Assembly (NCBI RefSeq): GCF_019748365.1
Contig: NZ_JAIEPN010000182.1
Coordinates: forward strand, 1 to 36,387
Reading direction: 5' to 3'
DNA from: Novosphingobium sp.
Lineage (GTDB): Bacteria > Pseudomonadota > Alphaproteobacteria > Sphingomonadales > Sphingomonadaceae
Length of the DNA stretch: 36,387 nucleotides
Both the position numbers and the translations under genes were made by a program. How positions within the stretch are numbered: position 1 is the first letter of the stretch; each line of letters begins with the position of its first letter. Shown here piece after piece: positions 8,307 to 16,537 of this stretch. The notes beneath the pieces are model-generated. The model was not told the DNA's origin and did no database searches. It saw nothing but the letters and a program-made list of their open reading frames with translations.

Positions 8307-9179
8307 ATGATTGCGACAATTCCGGCGATAAGCTATCAATATCTTGTCATGCTGCCCGCGCTCTCCGAACCTGTTGCTCTTCCGCCCGGGCGCTCGGTTC
8401 GGCTTGAGAGGGTTCACCAGCCACCCGGCACGCCCGTCCCCGAGCCGTTCGTCCATTTCCACGGCCCCGCAGAGCTCGTATTCCTCGAGCAAGGCACCGG
8501 CAGCTTCATCAGCGAGGCGGGCGAATGGGCCTTTGCGCCCGGTTCGGTTCTCTACGCGCCGGGCATGGCGATCCACGATTTCGCCTTCGCGCCGAGTGAA
8601 CGCCGCTGGACGCTGGTGCAGTTCGATCCGCTTGCCATCGATCCCGCTCTCCCCGCGCTGCCGCTGACGGTCTGCGCGGCCACGCCCGATGCGCCTGCCG
8701 CGCAGCGCCTGGCGTTGTTGCTCGAATGGCTCTCGGCCAGCCTTGCGGCCGGTGATCCCGAAACGCAGGTGCGCGTGATCCTCGAAGCGCTCTTGCTCGC
8801 TCTGAAGGGCGCGTTCGGGGCAAATGACGCGCGCGAGGCGGGGCCATCGGCGGTCTTGTCCCCCTTTCGCCCGCTGCTCCAGCATTGGGAGCGCTTTCCC
8901 GGCAAGCCCCTCGATCTTGCCGAAGCCGCCTCGCTGTGTGCGCTATCCCCCTCGTACTTCTCGCGCCGCTTCACCAAGACCTTCGGCAGCGGGTTCGTGA
9001 CCTATCAGACTCGCCTGCGCCTCCAGCAGGCCGCGCGCATGCTCGCGACCGGGGACCTTTCGGTCTCGCAAATCGGCTATCGCACCGGCTTCCACTCGCA
9101 CGCTTACTTCTCGCAAGTCTACCGGGCTGTCTTCGGCGTCAGCCCATCGGCGCACCGCAAGATGCTGCTGAAGGGCTGA
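8307..9179 (+). CDS. AraC-family transcriptional regulator
   Basis: A 290-residue regulator with an N-terminal cupin-like sensor domain (FVHFHGPAELVFLEQGTGSF, then FAPGSVLYAPGMAIHDF) and a C-terminal double helix-turn-helix AraC domain from about residue 190. LDLAEAASLCALSPSYFSRRF is the first HTH and LSVSQIGYRTGFHSHAYFSQVYRAVFGVSPSAHR the second, with the family signature. It lies 81 bp from the divergent PhyH-GH13-GH92 operon and is the natural candidate to control it in response to a sugar ligand. The ATG at 8307 lacks a clear ribosome binding site; ATG at 8349 is an alternative. Its stop is 7 bases from the convergent EthD gene. Confidence 0.92.
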   Translation: MIATIPAISYQYLVMLPALSEPVALPPGRSVRLERVHQPPGTPVPEPFVHFHGPAELVFLEQGTGSFISEAGEWAFAPGSVLYAPGMAIHDFAFAPSERRWTLVQFDPLAIDPALPALPLTVCAATPDAPAAQRLALLLEWLSASLAAGDPETQVRVILEALLLALKGAFGANDAREAGPSAVLSPFRPLLQHWERFPGKPLDLAEAASLCALSPSYFSRRFTKTFGSGFVTYQTRLRLQQAARMLATGDLSVSQIGYRTGFHSHAYFSQVYRAVFGVSPSAHRKMLLKG

Positions 9180-9193
9180 AAAACGCTCAGCCC
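9173..9193. terminator. Hairpin spanning two convergent stop codons
   Basis: GGGCTGA (9173-9179) and TCAGCCC (9187-9193) form a perfect 7-bp stem with a 7-base loop. The arms include the stop codons of the AraC gene (plus) and the EthD gene (minus). It may act in both directions. There is no T-run on either strand, so it is not a classical intrinsic terminator. Confidence 0.35.
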
Positions 9194-9540
9194 GGCATGA
9201 TCGAGCTATGCTGCTCCACACGGTAGACGCGCATGCGCGGGCGGTCGAACAGGCGCTCCTCGTCCTCGGTGATCTCGCGCCGCGTCTCGGGCTCGGCCAG
9301 CGCAGTGAAGCAGGCAGCCATCGCCGTCTCATCGGCGAACTCGATCTCCATCGCCACATCGAAATCGTGATCGACATCGCTGCCGTCCATCGGATGAAGG
9401 TGCTTGCGCTCGTAGCGGATCGCCCAGGGGCCGAGCACCTTCTCGCCGATCAGGCGATGATGGGTCTCGTAATAGGCGATGAAATCAGCCTTGCTCATGT
9501 CGGAGCGACGCTTGAGCAGAGTGAGGACGGTGACTGTCAT
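9187..9540 (-). CDS. EthD-domain-like small protein
   Basis: A 117-residue protein of the dimeric alpha/beta-barrel (ferredoxin-like) fold, EthD type. The typical pattern is present: MTVTVLTLLKRRSDMSKADFIAYYETHH, with the conserved aromatic-x(2)-HH helix, then RYERKHLHP, a central FDVAMEIEFADE strand and DRPRMRVYRVEQ at the end. EthD-like proteins accompany degradation of ethers, polyketides and aromatics, but most have no defined reaction. A strong ribosome binding site GGAGG stands five bases before the ATG. It lies in its own transcription unit between the AraC gene (convergent) and cydC. Confidence 0.75.
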   Translation of the reverse strand: MTVTVLTLLKRRSDMSKADFIAYYETHHRLIGEKVLGPWAIRYERKHLHPMDGSDVDHDFDVAMEIEFADETAMAACFTALAEPETRREITEDEERLFDRPRMRVYRVEQHSSIMPG

Positions 9541-9624
9541 GTGGGCCTCCGCTTGGGTGAGACCTGTCTATCCGATAGGCGGGACCGGTGCGGCTGGCGA
9601 ATAGGTTAGGCAAGCCGCCACGGC

Positions 9625-11220
9625 CTATCCTGCTGCGGGCGGAACCCCTTCGACCGGAACCTGCACCCGCGCCAAGGCCAGCGGCGTGGGGCGATGGGAG
9701 GCAATCAGAAGGCCCGTTCCCGTTGCATCGAGCCAGCCGTCAAGCGCCGCGACGAGAGCGGCTTCGGTTGCGACATCGAGGCCTTCGGTTGGCTCGTCGA
9801 GCAGCAGCCAGGGCCGCTCTGCGAGCAGCGCCCGCGCCAGCGCGAGGCGTTTGCGTTCGCCGCCGGAAAGAATGCCGCCGTCCTCGCCCAGCAGGGTTTC
9901 GAGCCCCTGCGGCATGCGCTCGATCCGTTCCCACAGCTGTGCGGTGCGCAAGGCCTGCTCCATCGCGGCTGGGTCGATCCCCGGCCGTGCGAGGCGCAAG
10001 TTGTCGGCAACGGTTCCGGCGATCAGCATCGGCTCCTGCGGTGCGAGCGCAATCTGCGCGCGGATTTCTGCATCCGAAAGCGATGCCAGCGGTGTGCCAC
10101 CAAGGGCGAGTGCATGGGCTGGTGTCCGCAGCCCGGCGAGCGCTTCGATCACCTGCGTTTTGCCCGAACCCGAAGGCCCGGTCAGCGCGATACGGCTGCC
10201 CGGTGCAAAATCTGCCGCGCCAAGGCCAAGTGGCAACGGCGCTGCCACGATGGCCTTGTCCTGCTCCGGCGCGGGCAGGGCGAGGAGCACGCGCAGCCGC
10301 TGCGTTCCTTCGGCGACCGCAGCCTCCCGCGCGCTGGAGCGGGCGATGGCGGCCACTGCCTCGATACTCGCCGTTGCCGCCAGCATGGCAAGGGCGGTGA
10401 GCGGCGGCGAGGCGGCACTGGCGAGCAGCGTCGCGGCCGCAGCTAGCGCGCTGCCAACGATCAGCAACCCGCCACTTGCCGCCTCGATCCACGCGAGCTG
10501 GCGCTGCGCATCATCGATCCGATCGGCTTCGGCCACCAGCAACGCGGTAACGCTGTCTGCCAGCCCATACGTGATGATCTCGTTGCGCGCCCCGGCATAG
10601 TCCACCAGCATGCGCCGCAGCTGCGCGGTTGCTTCAGCCGCTGCGGCCGCCGGTGCGGCGCTCAGGCGGGGTGGCAGCGTGGCAAGTGCGGCCAGCAGCA
10701 GTGCCAGAATGCCAACCAGCAGCAGCGCCGCAAGCCATCCCGCGAGCGCCACGGCGCCCAGCCCGATCAGCATCGTCCCGAAGGCCGCGGGAATGCCCGG
10801 TCGCCGCACGACGAGGTCCTCGAGCGCCGCGATATCGCCGATCAGCCGCGCGCTTCCATCTCCGCTGGCGAGATCCGGTGCGCTGCGGCCATCGGCGTGG
10901 GCAAGCCGCGTGAACAGGGTGCTCCGCAGGCCCGCCAGCGCGTGGAGCGCGGCTTCGTGGCTCCACAGCCGTTCGCCATAGCGCGCCGCCGTGCGCACCA
11001 CGGCCAGCCCGCGGATCGCTGCGCTGGGAATGAGATAGTTGAACCCCGCAATCGCCGCCACGCCGCTTGCCCCCGCGAGCGCGGCGGCGGTGAGGAACCA
11101 GCCCGAAAGCGCCAGCAGCACAAGACCGCCGACACCGGCCGCGAGCGCTGCCGCAAAGCCCAATGCAATGCGGCTCCGCACACGCGGCGGGAGCGGAAGG
11201 GGAAAGCGCAGCGCTATCAC
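9625..11220 (-). CDS. cydC: CydC, ABC exporter subunit for cytochrome bd assembly
   Basis: A 531-residue fused membrane/ATPase ABC half-transporter. Six hydrophobic segments occupy roughly residues 15-300, followed by the nucleotide-binding domain: Walker A GPSGSGKT near 345, signature LSGGERKR at about 451-458, Walker B WLLLDEPTE near 471-479, and the H-loop His in IASHR. CydDC heterodimers export reduced thiols (cysteine/glutathione) or otherwise support haem assembly into cytochrome bd. The GTG start overlaps the cydD stop by 4 bases (GTGA), so the subunits should be translationally coupled. The match to CydC rather than another exporter rests on the position after cydD and next to cydAB, and on domain features. 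Confidence 0.93.
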   Translation of the reverse strand: MIALRFPLPLPPRVRSRIALGFAAALAAGVGGLVLLALSGWFLTAAALAGASGVAAIAGFNYLIPSAAIRGLAVVRTAARYGERLWSHEAALHALAGLRSTLFTRLAHADGRSAPDLASGDGSARLIGDIAALEDLVVRRPGIPAAFGTMLIGLGAVALAGWLAALLLVGILALLLAALATLPPRLSAAPAAAAAEATAQLRRMLVDYAGARNEIITYGLADSVTALLVAEADRIDDAQRQLAWIEAASGGLLIVGSALAAAATLLASAASPPLTALAMLAATASIEAVAAIARSSAREAAVAEGTQRLRVLLALPAPEQDKAIVAAPLPLGLGAADFAPGSRIALTGPSGSGKTQVIEALAGLRTPAHALALGGTPLASLSDAEIRAQIALAPQEPMLIAGTVADNLRLARPGIDPAAMEQALRTAQLWERIERMPQGLETLLGEDGGILSGGERKRLALARALLAERPWLLLDEPTEGLDVATEAALVAALDGWLDATGTGLLIASHRPTPLALARVQVPVEGVPPAAG

Positions 11221-12743
11221 AGTGCGATCACCTGATCGGCGACGGCGGCAAGGCGCTCGTCATGCGTGGCGACGATCACCGCACGCCGCTTCGCCTCTGC
11301 CACCAGCAGCGCGATAATGCTTTCGGCGCTGGCCGCATCGAGGTCGGCAGTCGGCTCGTCGGCCAGCAGCAGAGGGCGGTCCGCGATCAGTGCGCGGGCA
11401 AGCCCGAGCCGCCGCCGCTCACCGCCCGAAAGCCACGCGCCATGGTGATCGATCGCGGTGCCAAGGCCCTCCGCCCGCCGCGCCAGCAGCGCGTCGAGCC
11501 CGACCGCGCGCACGGCCTCTCCAACGTCGGCAGCGCTGGCGTCCGGCCTGCCCAGCCGCAGGTTGTCCTCCAGCGTTGTCGGCAGCAACAGCGGCACTTG
11601 TCCGGCCCAGGCGATGGCCTCGGCCGGCATGGTTTCAAGCGTGCCTTCGCTCGGCGTGACTTGCCCGGCAATCGCGGCGAGCAGGCTGGTCTTGCCGCTG
11701 CCGGTCGGCCCGGTCACGCAGACAAGGCCGCGCGCGCCAAGGTCGAAGCTGATCGGGCCGATGCGGTGGCCGGGCCATTCGACCACCACATCGCGCAGCG
11801 CGACATGTGCGGATGCGGCAGGGCGGGCGGCAGGCTTCGGAACCTCGGCCAGCGCTTTCTCGGCCGCTTCGCCCAGTTGCTTCTCGTGGTACGCGGCGGC
11901 GAGGCGGCGCATCGGCAGATAGAATTCCGGCGCCATCACCAGCACGAAGAACGCCGCGCGGTAGTCCAGATGCTCGGGCGGGGTGAAGGGCAGCAGGCCG
12001 AGCAGGCTGAACCCGCAATAGACGGCGACCAGCGCCACGCTCAGTGCCGCGAAGAATTCGAGCACCGCGCTCGACAGAAACGCCGCGCGCAGGACGGCGA
12101 TGGTTCGCTCCGCCACATCCTGCGCCGCGCCGCCGGCCTGCCGGGCGATCCGGTCTTCCGCGGCGAAGTGGCGGATGATCGGCAAGTGGCGGATTCGATC
12201 GACATAGAGCGCGGACAGTGCGGTGATGGCCGCCATCTGCCGGTCCGCCGCCTGCCGCGCCGCACCGCCGGCGAGGATCATGCCGATCACGAAAGGGATC
12301 AGCGTGAAGAACAGGATCAGCGCGGCCACCCGGCTCTGCAAGGCGACCACGAGGACGACGAGGATGGGGGCAAGCGTGGCGGACTTGCGCACCGGATCGA
12401 ACCGCGCGGCGCGGGCCTGTTCTGCGGCGATATGGTCGATACCCAAAGTCGCGGTTGCGCCCAGTGCAGGTGCGGAAGGGCCCGCGATCGAAAGCAGGCG
12501 CGGAAACAGTGCACTGCGCCGCAAGCGGGCCAGAGCGCGACCTTCATCGAAGCCGATGACCTGCGCGCCAAACTGGCTGGCGAGCCGCAGCAGGCCGCCC
12601 AGCAGCATGAGGGCCGCACCGGTCGCCATGCCCGCCATGCCTTGCAACTGTGCGTCGAGCGCGCTCGCGGCCCCCCACGCGAAGACGCTTGCCCCAAAGA
12701 CATCGGATGTCCAGGCGAAGCCCGCCGCTTTGGCTATCCTCAT
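11217..12743 (-). CDS. cydD: CydD, ABC exporter subunit for cytochrome bd assembly
   Basis: A 508-residue ABC half-transporter. The membrane domain spans about residues 1-320 and includes ADRQMAAITALSALYVDRIRHLPIIRHF, typical of CydD. The ATPase domain has Walker A GPTGSGKTS, signature LSGGERRR and Walker B LLLADEPTADLD. It is shorter than the E. coli protein (588 residues), mainly at the N-terminus, where only two membrane helices precede the first cytoplasmic loop. The start ATG at 12743 has no strong Shine-Dalgarno sequence. The gene is divergent from cydA across 84 bp, which should hold both promoters; I could not identify a convincing FNR- or ArcA-type site there. Confidence 0.93.
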   Translation of the reverse strand: MRIAKAAGFAWTSDVFGASVFAWGAASALDAQLQGMAGMATGAALMLLGGLLRLASQFGAQVIGFDEGRALARLRRSALFPRLLSIAGPSAPALGATATLGIDHIAAEQARAARFDPVRKSATLAPILVVLVVALQSRVAALILFFTLIPFVIGMILAGGAARQAADRQMAAITALSALYVDRIRHLPIIRHFAAEDRIARQAGGAAQDVAERTIAVLRAAFLSSAVLEFFAALSVALVAVYCGFSLLGLLPFTPPEHLDYRAAFFVLVMAPEFYLPMRRLAAAYHEKQLGEAAEKALAEVPKPAARPAASAHVALRDVVVEWPGHRIGPISFDLGARGLVCVTGPTGSGKTSLLAAIAGQVTPSEGTLETMPAEAIAWAGQVPLLLPTTLEDNLRLGRPDASAADVGEAVRAVGLDALLARRAEGLGTAIDHHGAWLSGGERRRLGLARALIADRPLLLADEPTADLDAASAESIIALLVAEAKRRAVIVATHDERLAAVADQVIAL

Positions 12744-12827
12744 GATTCGGATTCGTTTAGTTGGACGCAGGAGGCAGCGTCAGACTCGGCATCGCTGCCA
12801 CGCTGCGGCCACGAAAGGGCACACGCG

Positions 12828-14417
12828 ATGGATATGGCAGTGGTGGAACTCTCCCGGCTGCAGTTCGCATTGACCGCGCTGTACCATTTCCTGTTCGTGC
12901 CGCTCACGCTCGGCTTGTCGTTCATTCTGGTCATCATGGAAAGCGTCTATGTGATGACCGACCGCCCGATCTGGCGGGATATCACCCGTTTCTGGGGCAA
13001 ACTTTTCGGAATCAACTTCGTGCTGGGCGTCGCAACCGGCCTCACCATGGAGTTCGAGTTCGGCACTAACTGGTCCTACTACTCGCATTACGTGGGCGAC
13101 ATCTTCGGCGCGCCGTTGGCGATCGAGGGGCTGATGGCCTTCTTCCTCGAAGCCACGTTCGTGGGGCTGATGTTCTTCGGCTGGGACAAGCTGAGCCCCC
13201 GCCAGCACCTCTTCACCACCTTCATGGTCGCGATCGGCTCCAACTTCTCCGCGCTGTGGATCCTGATTGCCAACGGCTGGATGCAGCACCCTGTCGGCGC
13301 CGAATTCAATCCCGTGACGATGCGCATGGAAGTGACGAACTTCTACGACGTCGTCTTCAACCCGGTCGCGCAGGCCAAGTTCGTGCACACGGTCAGCGCG
13401 GGGTATGTGACGGCCAGCGTGTTCGTGCTCGGCGTTTCGGCCTGGTATCTGCTCAAGGGGCGGCATCTCGAACTTGCCAAGCGCAGCTTCGCGGTGGCGG
13501 CGGCGTTCGGGCTCGCCTCGGCGCTTTCGGTCGTCGTGCTGGGGGATGAGAGCGGCTATACGCTGACCGACAACCAGAAGATGAAGCTCGCGGCCGTCGA
13601 GGCCGAATGGCACACCGAACCGGCACCGGCGGGGATCGCGGTGTTCGGCCTGCCTTCCAATGCGGGGCGCGAGACGCTCTACGCCGTGAAGATTCCCTAT
13701 GTGCTCGGCATCATCGGCACGCGCAGCCTCACCGGGCAGGTCGAGGGGATCTATCCGCTGGTCGCCCACGCTCGCACGCGGATCGAGCACGGGCTGATCG
13801 CCTATGATGCGGTGGAGAAGCTGAAGGCCAATCCGAAGGACCTGGCCGCCCGAGCGCAGTTTGAAAGCGCGAAGATGGATCTTGGCTATGCGATGCTGCT
13901 GAAGCGCTTCGTCGCCGATCCGCGCAAGGCCGATGCCGCTGCGCTCGACAAGGCGGCGTGGTCCACCGTGCCCAATGTGCCCGCGCTGTTCTGGCTGTTT
14001 CGCGCGATGGCGGGGCTCGGCTTCCTGTTCATCGCCTTCTTTGCCACGGCCCTGGTCCTCGCCAATACCCGGCGTTTCGATGCCAAGTGGTTCCTGCGCG
14101 CCGCCGTGCTGATGATCCCGCTCCCGTGGATCGCGGCGGAACTGGGCTGGATGGTGGCCGAGATCGGTCGCCAGCCCTGGGTGGTGGATGGCGTGCTGCC
14201 GACTTTCATGGGCGCCTCGAGCCTCACCACCACGCAGATATGGACGACGATCGCGGGCTTCACCCTGCTCTACAGCGTGCTTGCGGTGATCGAGGTGCGG
14301 CTGATGCTGACGACGATCCGCAAGGGGCCGGAAGGCTATACGCCGTGGCAGCCCCGCCGCGATCCGGTGCCGCCGCCCGGTGCGCCAAGCCCCTGGCACA
14401 GCGTTCCGGCCGAGTAA
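12828..14417 (+). CDS. cydA: Cytochrome bd ubiquinol oxidase subunit I (CydA)
   Basis: A 529-residue integral membrane subunit of the high-affinity quinol:O2 oxidoreductase, acting in the cytoplasmic membrane. Haem ligands line up with E. coli: His20 (TALYHFLF) and Met394 (FRAMAGLG) plus His187 (KFVHTVSAGY). Glu100 and Glu108 match the proton-channel glutamates, KMKLAAVEAEWHTE (251-264) is the start of the quinol-binding Q-loop, and GRQPW (447-451) is the family signature. The Q-loop is short, as in alphaproteobacterial enzymes. The frame stays open far upstream, but homology and an AAAGGG site 8 bases before fix the start at this ATG. It gives respiration at low oxygen or under inhibitors of haem-copper oxidases. 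Confidence 0.98.
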   Translation: MDMAVVELSRLQFALTALYHFLFVPLTLGLSFILVIMESVYVMTDRPIWRDITRFWGKLFGINFVLGVATGLTMEFEFGTNWSYYSHYVGDIFGAPLAIEGLMAFFLEATFVGLMFFGWDKLSPRQHLFTTFMVAIGSNFSALWILIANGWMQHPVGAEFNPVTMRMEVTNFYDVVFNPVAQAKFVHTVSAGYVTASVFVLGVSAWYLLKGRHLELAKRSFAVAAAFGLASALSVVVLGDESGYTLTDNQKMKLAAVEAEWHTEPAPAGIAVFGLPSNAGRETLYAVKIPYVLGIIGTRSLTGQVEGIYPLVAHARTRIEHGLIAYDAVEKLKANPKDLAARAQFESAKMDLGYAMLLKRFVADPRKADAAALDKAAWSTVPNVPALFWLFRAMAGLGFLFIAFFATALVLANTRRFDAKWFLRAAVLMIPLPWIAAELGWMVAEIGRQPWVVDGVLPTFMGASSLTTTQIWTTIAGFTLLYSVLAVIEVRLMLTTIRKGPEGYTPWQPRRDPVPPPGAPSPWHSVPAE

Positions 14418-14426
14418 GGGAGAGGC

Positions 14427-15578
14427 ATGGTGGCGCTGCCGCTTGATTACGAGACCTTGCGCCTGATCTGGTGGGCGCTGATCGGGGTGCTGCTGATCGG
14501 CTTTGCGCTGACCGATGGTTTCGACCTCGGCGCGATGGCGCTGCTGCCGTTTGTCGCGAGGAACGATCTCGAGCGGCGCATGGTGATCAACACCGTGAGC
14601 GCGACCTGGGAAGGCAACCAGGTGTGGTTCATCCTCGGCGGCGGGGCGATCTTCGCGGCCTGGCCCTATGTCTATGCGGTGAGCTTCTCCGGTTTCTACC
14701 TCGCAATGTTTCTCGTGCTGGCGGCGCTGATCCTGCGACCGGTGGCTTTCAAGTATCGCTCGAAGCGGCCGGAGCCCGCATGGCGCGCGCGGTGGGACTG
14801 GGCGCTGTTTGTTGGCGGACTTGTGCCTGCGCTGGTCTTCGGCGTGGCCGTCGGGAACGTGCTGATCGGTGCGCCGTTCCGGCTCGATGGCGATCTGCGC
14901 ACGTTCTACGAGGGCTCGCTGCTTGGGCTGTTCACCCCGTTCAGCCTGCTTTCCGGGCTGCTTTCGGTGGCGATGTTGGTTGCACACGGGGCCGGCTGGC
15001 TGGCGATGAAGCTGGAGCCGGGGCCGGTCCAGTTCCGCGCGCGCCGGTACGGAGCGGTGGCCGCCGGGGCGGCGTTCGTGCTCTTCGCAGCGGGCGGAGC
15101 CTATGTCGCCTGGGGCGGGCTTGGCTTTCGCATGGCCGAAGTGGTTGATACGGGCGGGCCTTCCAATCCGCATCTGGCCCGCGCGGTGGCAGCGCCGGGT
15201 GCGTGGCTTGCCAACTTTGCAGAGCATCACTGGATGATAGCCGCACCGGTGCTTGGCCTGTTTGGCCCGGTCGTTTCGCTCGTGGGTTTGCGCATGCGCC
15301 GCGATCTGTTGGCCTTTTGCGGGTCATCGCTCGCGGTTCTGGGCATCATCGCCACGGTCGGGCTTTCGATGTTCCCGTTCATCCTGCCCAGTTCGATCGA
15401 TCCCGCTTCCAGCCTCACGGTGTGGAACGCTTCGTCCAGCCACCTCACGCTGTTCATCATGCTCGTGGTGGTCGTCGTCTTCCTGCCGATCGTGCTCGCC
15501 TATACCACCTGGGCCTACCGGGTGATGTTCGGCCGCATCGGCGCCGAGGAAATCCGCCTCAACCCCGACATGTACTGA
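14427..15578 (+). CDS. cydB: Cytochrome bd ubiquinol oxidase subunit II (CydB)
   Basis: A 383-residue membrane protein with the CydB signatures: LIGVLLIGFALTDGFDLG near the N-terminus (Asp25/Asp29-type residues in TDGFD), TWEGNQVWFILGGGAIFAAWP, and MFPFILPSSIDPASSLTVWNASSS near the C-terminus. It is the structural partner of CydA. The gene follows cydA by 9 bases with GGGAGAGG ahead of its ATG and is followed at 15594 by cydX, so cydABX is one transcription unit. Confidence 0.97.
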   Translation: MVALPLDYETLRLIWWALIGVLLIGFALTDGFDLGAMALLPFVARNDLERRMVINTVSATWEGNQVWFILGGGAIFAAWPYVYAVSFSGFYLAMFLVLAALILRPVAFKYRSKRPEPAWRARWDWALFVGGLVPALVFGVAVGNVLIGAPFRLDGDLRTFYEGSLLGLFTPFSLLSGLLSVAMLVAHGAGWLAMKLEPGPVQFRARRYGAVAAGAAFVLFAAGGAYVAWGGLGFRMAEVVDTGGPSNPHLARAVAAPGAWLANFAEHHWMIAAPVLGLFGPVVSLVGLRMRRDLLAFCGSSLAVLGIIATVGLSMFPFILPSSIDPASSLTVWNASSSHLTLFIMLVVVVVFLPIVLAYTTWAYRVMFGRIGAEEIRLNPDMY

Positions 15579-15593
15579 GAGGAAGCAAGCCCC

Positions 15594-15710
15594 GTGTGGT
15601 ATTTCGCGTGGATTCTGGGCCTTGGCCTTGCCGTAAGCGTCGCCATCCTCAATGGCATCTGGCACGAGTTTCATTCGGACCCGGCCAGCGACCGGACCGT
15701 GCACGACTAG
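15594..15710 (+). CDS. cydX: CydX, small subunit of cytochrome bd oxidase
   Basis: A 38-residue single-pass membrane protein, MWYFAWILGLGLAVSVAILN at its start, closely matching the E. coli CydX beginning MWYFAWILG and followed by a short polar acidic tail. It starts with GTG at 15594, with AGGAAG about 8 bases upstream, 15 bases after the cydB stop. CydX is needed for stability and activity of the bd complex. Because it is short and begins with GTG it is easily missed. Confidence 0.95.
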   Translation: MWYFAWILGLGLAVSVAILNGIWHEFHSDPASDRTVHD

Positions 15711-15739
15711 GCAGCGCATAAGGCAGGGGGCAAGCGAGG

Positions 15740-16537
15740 ATGGAGCGGCGCGTCGCCGTGATTTCGGCTGCGGCGAGCGGCATCGGCCTCGCCATGGCCG
15801 AGGCGCTGCGGGCAGAAGGCTGGCGGGTCTATGTCGGCGATCAGGATGCGGCGGCAATCGCGGCGCTTGGGAGTGATCGCGACGGCCTTGCCGCGAGGGT
15901 TTGCGATGTCAGCGATCCTGCCTCGGTCGAGGCGTTCTATGCCTGGGTCGAAGGCGATCTTCACGCGCGCGGCGAGGCGGGGATCGATCTTCTCGTCAAC
16001 AATGCCGGGATTGCCGGGCCGACCGCACGGTTCGAGGACCAGCCGGTGGACGCGTGGAATGCCACGATTGGCGTCAACCTCAACGGCATGTTCCTGATGA
16101 CGCGGCGCGCGATCCCGCTGCTGCGCCAGCGCGCGCCGGGTTCCGCCATCATCACCATGAGCTCGACCGCCGGGCTATTCGGCTGTCCGCTGCGTGGGCC
16201 TTATGTGGCGAGCAAATGGGCCTTGATCGGGCTGACCAAGACGCTGGCGATGGAACTTGGCCCCGAGGGCATCCGTGCCAACGCGATCTGCCCGGGGAGC
16301 GTGGAGGGTCCGCGGATCGATCGGGTCATCGCCGCCGATGCCGCAGAGCGGGGGCTGACGGCCGATGAGGTTGAGCGCGAGTACAAGCGGCAGACCTCGC
16401 TGCGCACTTTTGCGACCAAGGAGGACGTGGCGGCGATGGTGCTATACCTGATGTCACCGGCAGGGGCGCGCATTTCCGGTCAGGCGATTGCGATCGACGG
16501 CCATACCGAAAGCCTGTCGCTGGATATGGAGGCCTGA
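15740..16537 (+). CDS. SDR-family oxidoreductase
   Basis: A 265-residue classical short-chain dehydrogenase. The cofactor loop reads SAAASGIG (usual TGxxxGIG), with NNAGIAG at about 90. The catalytic Ser is in TMSSTAG, and Tyr and Lys are in YVASK. PG..EGPRIDRV and an ISGQAIAIDGH C-terminal motif follow. A Gly/Asp pattern (VYVGDQDA) with an acidic residue after the second strand suggests NAD(H). It sits 29 bases after cydX and shares one base with the next gene (TGATG, 16535-16539), so it is co-transcribed with the MDR gene, perhaps with read-through from cydABX. Substrate not deducible; a secondary alcohol or 3-hydroxy acid is plausible. Confidence 0.9.
   Translation: MERRVAVISAAASGIGLAMAEALRAEGWRVYVGDQDAAAIAALGSDRDGLAARVCDVSDPASVEAFYAWVEGDLHARGEAGIDLLVNNAGIAGPTARFEDQPVDAWNATIGVNLNGMFLMTRRAIPLLRQRAPGSAIITMSSTAGLFGCPLRGPYVASKWALIGLTKTLAMELGPEGIRANAICPGSVEGPRIDRVIAADAAERGLTADEVEREYKRQTSLRTFATKEDVAAMVLYLMSPAGARISGQAIAIDGHTESLSLDMEA

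Noticed and set aside
11163..12827. An open frame continuous with cydA extending over 500 codons upstream
   Set aside because: It runs antisense to cydC/cydD, has no family features, and CydA homology begins exactly at the ATG at 12828 with a suitable ribosome binding site.
12780..15230. Very long antisense frame opposite cydA/cydB (about 816 codons)
   Set aside because: Low-complexity Arg/His/Gln-rich translation typical of the shadow frame of GC-rich membrane-protein genes; real genes are on the other strand.
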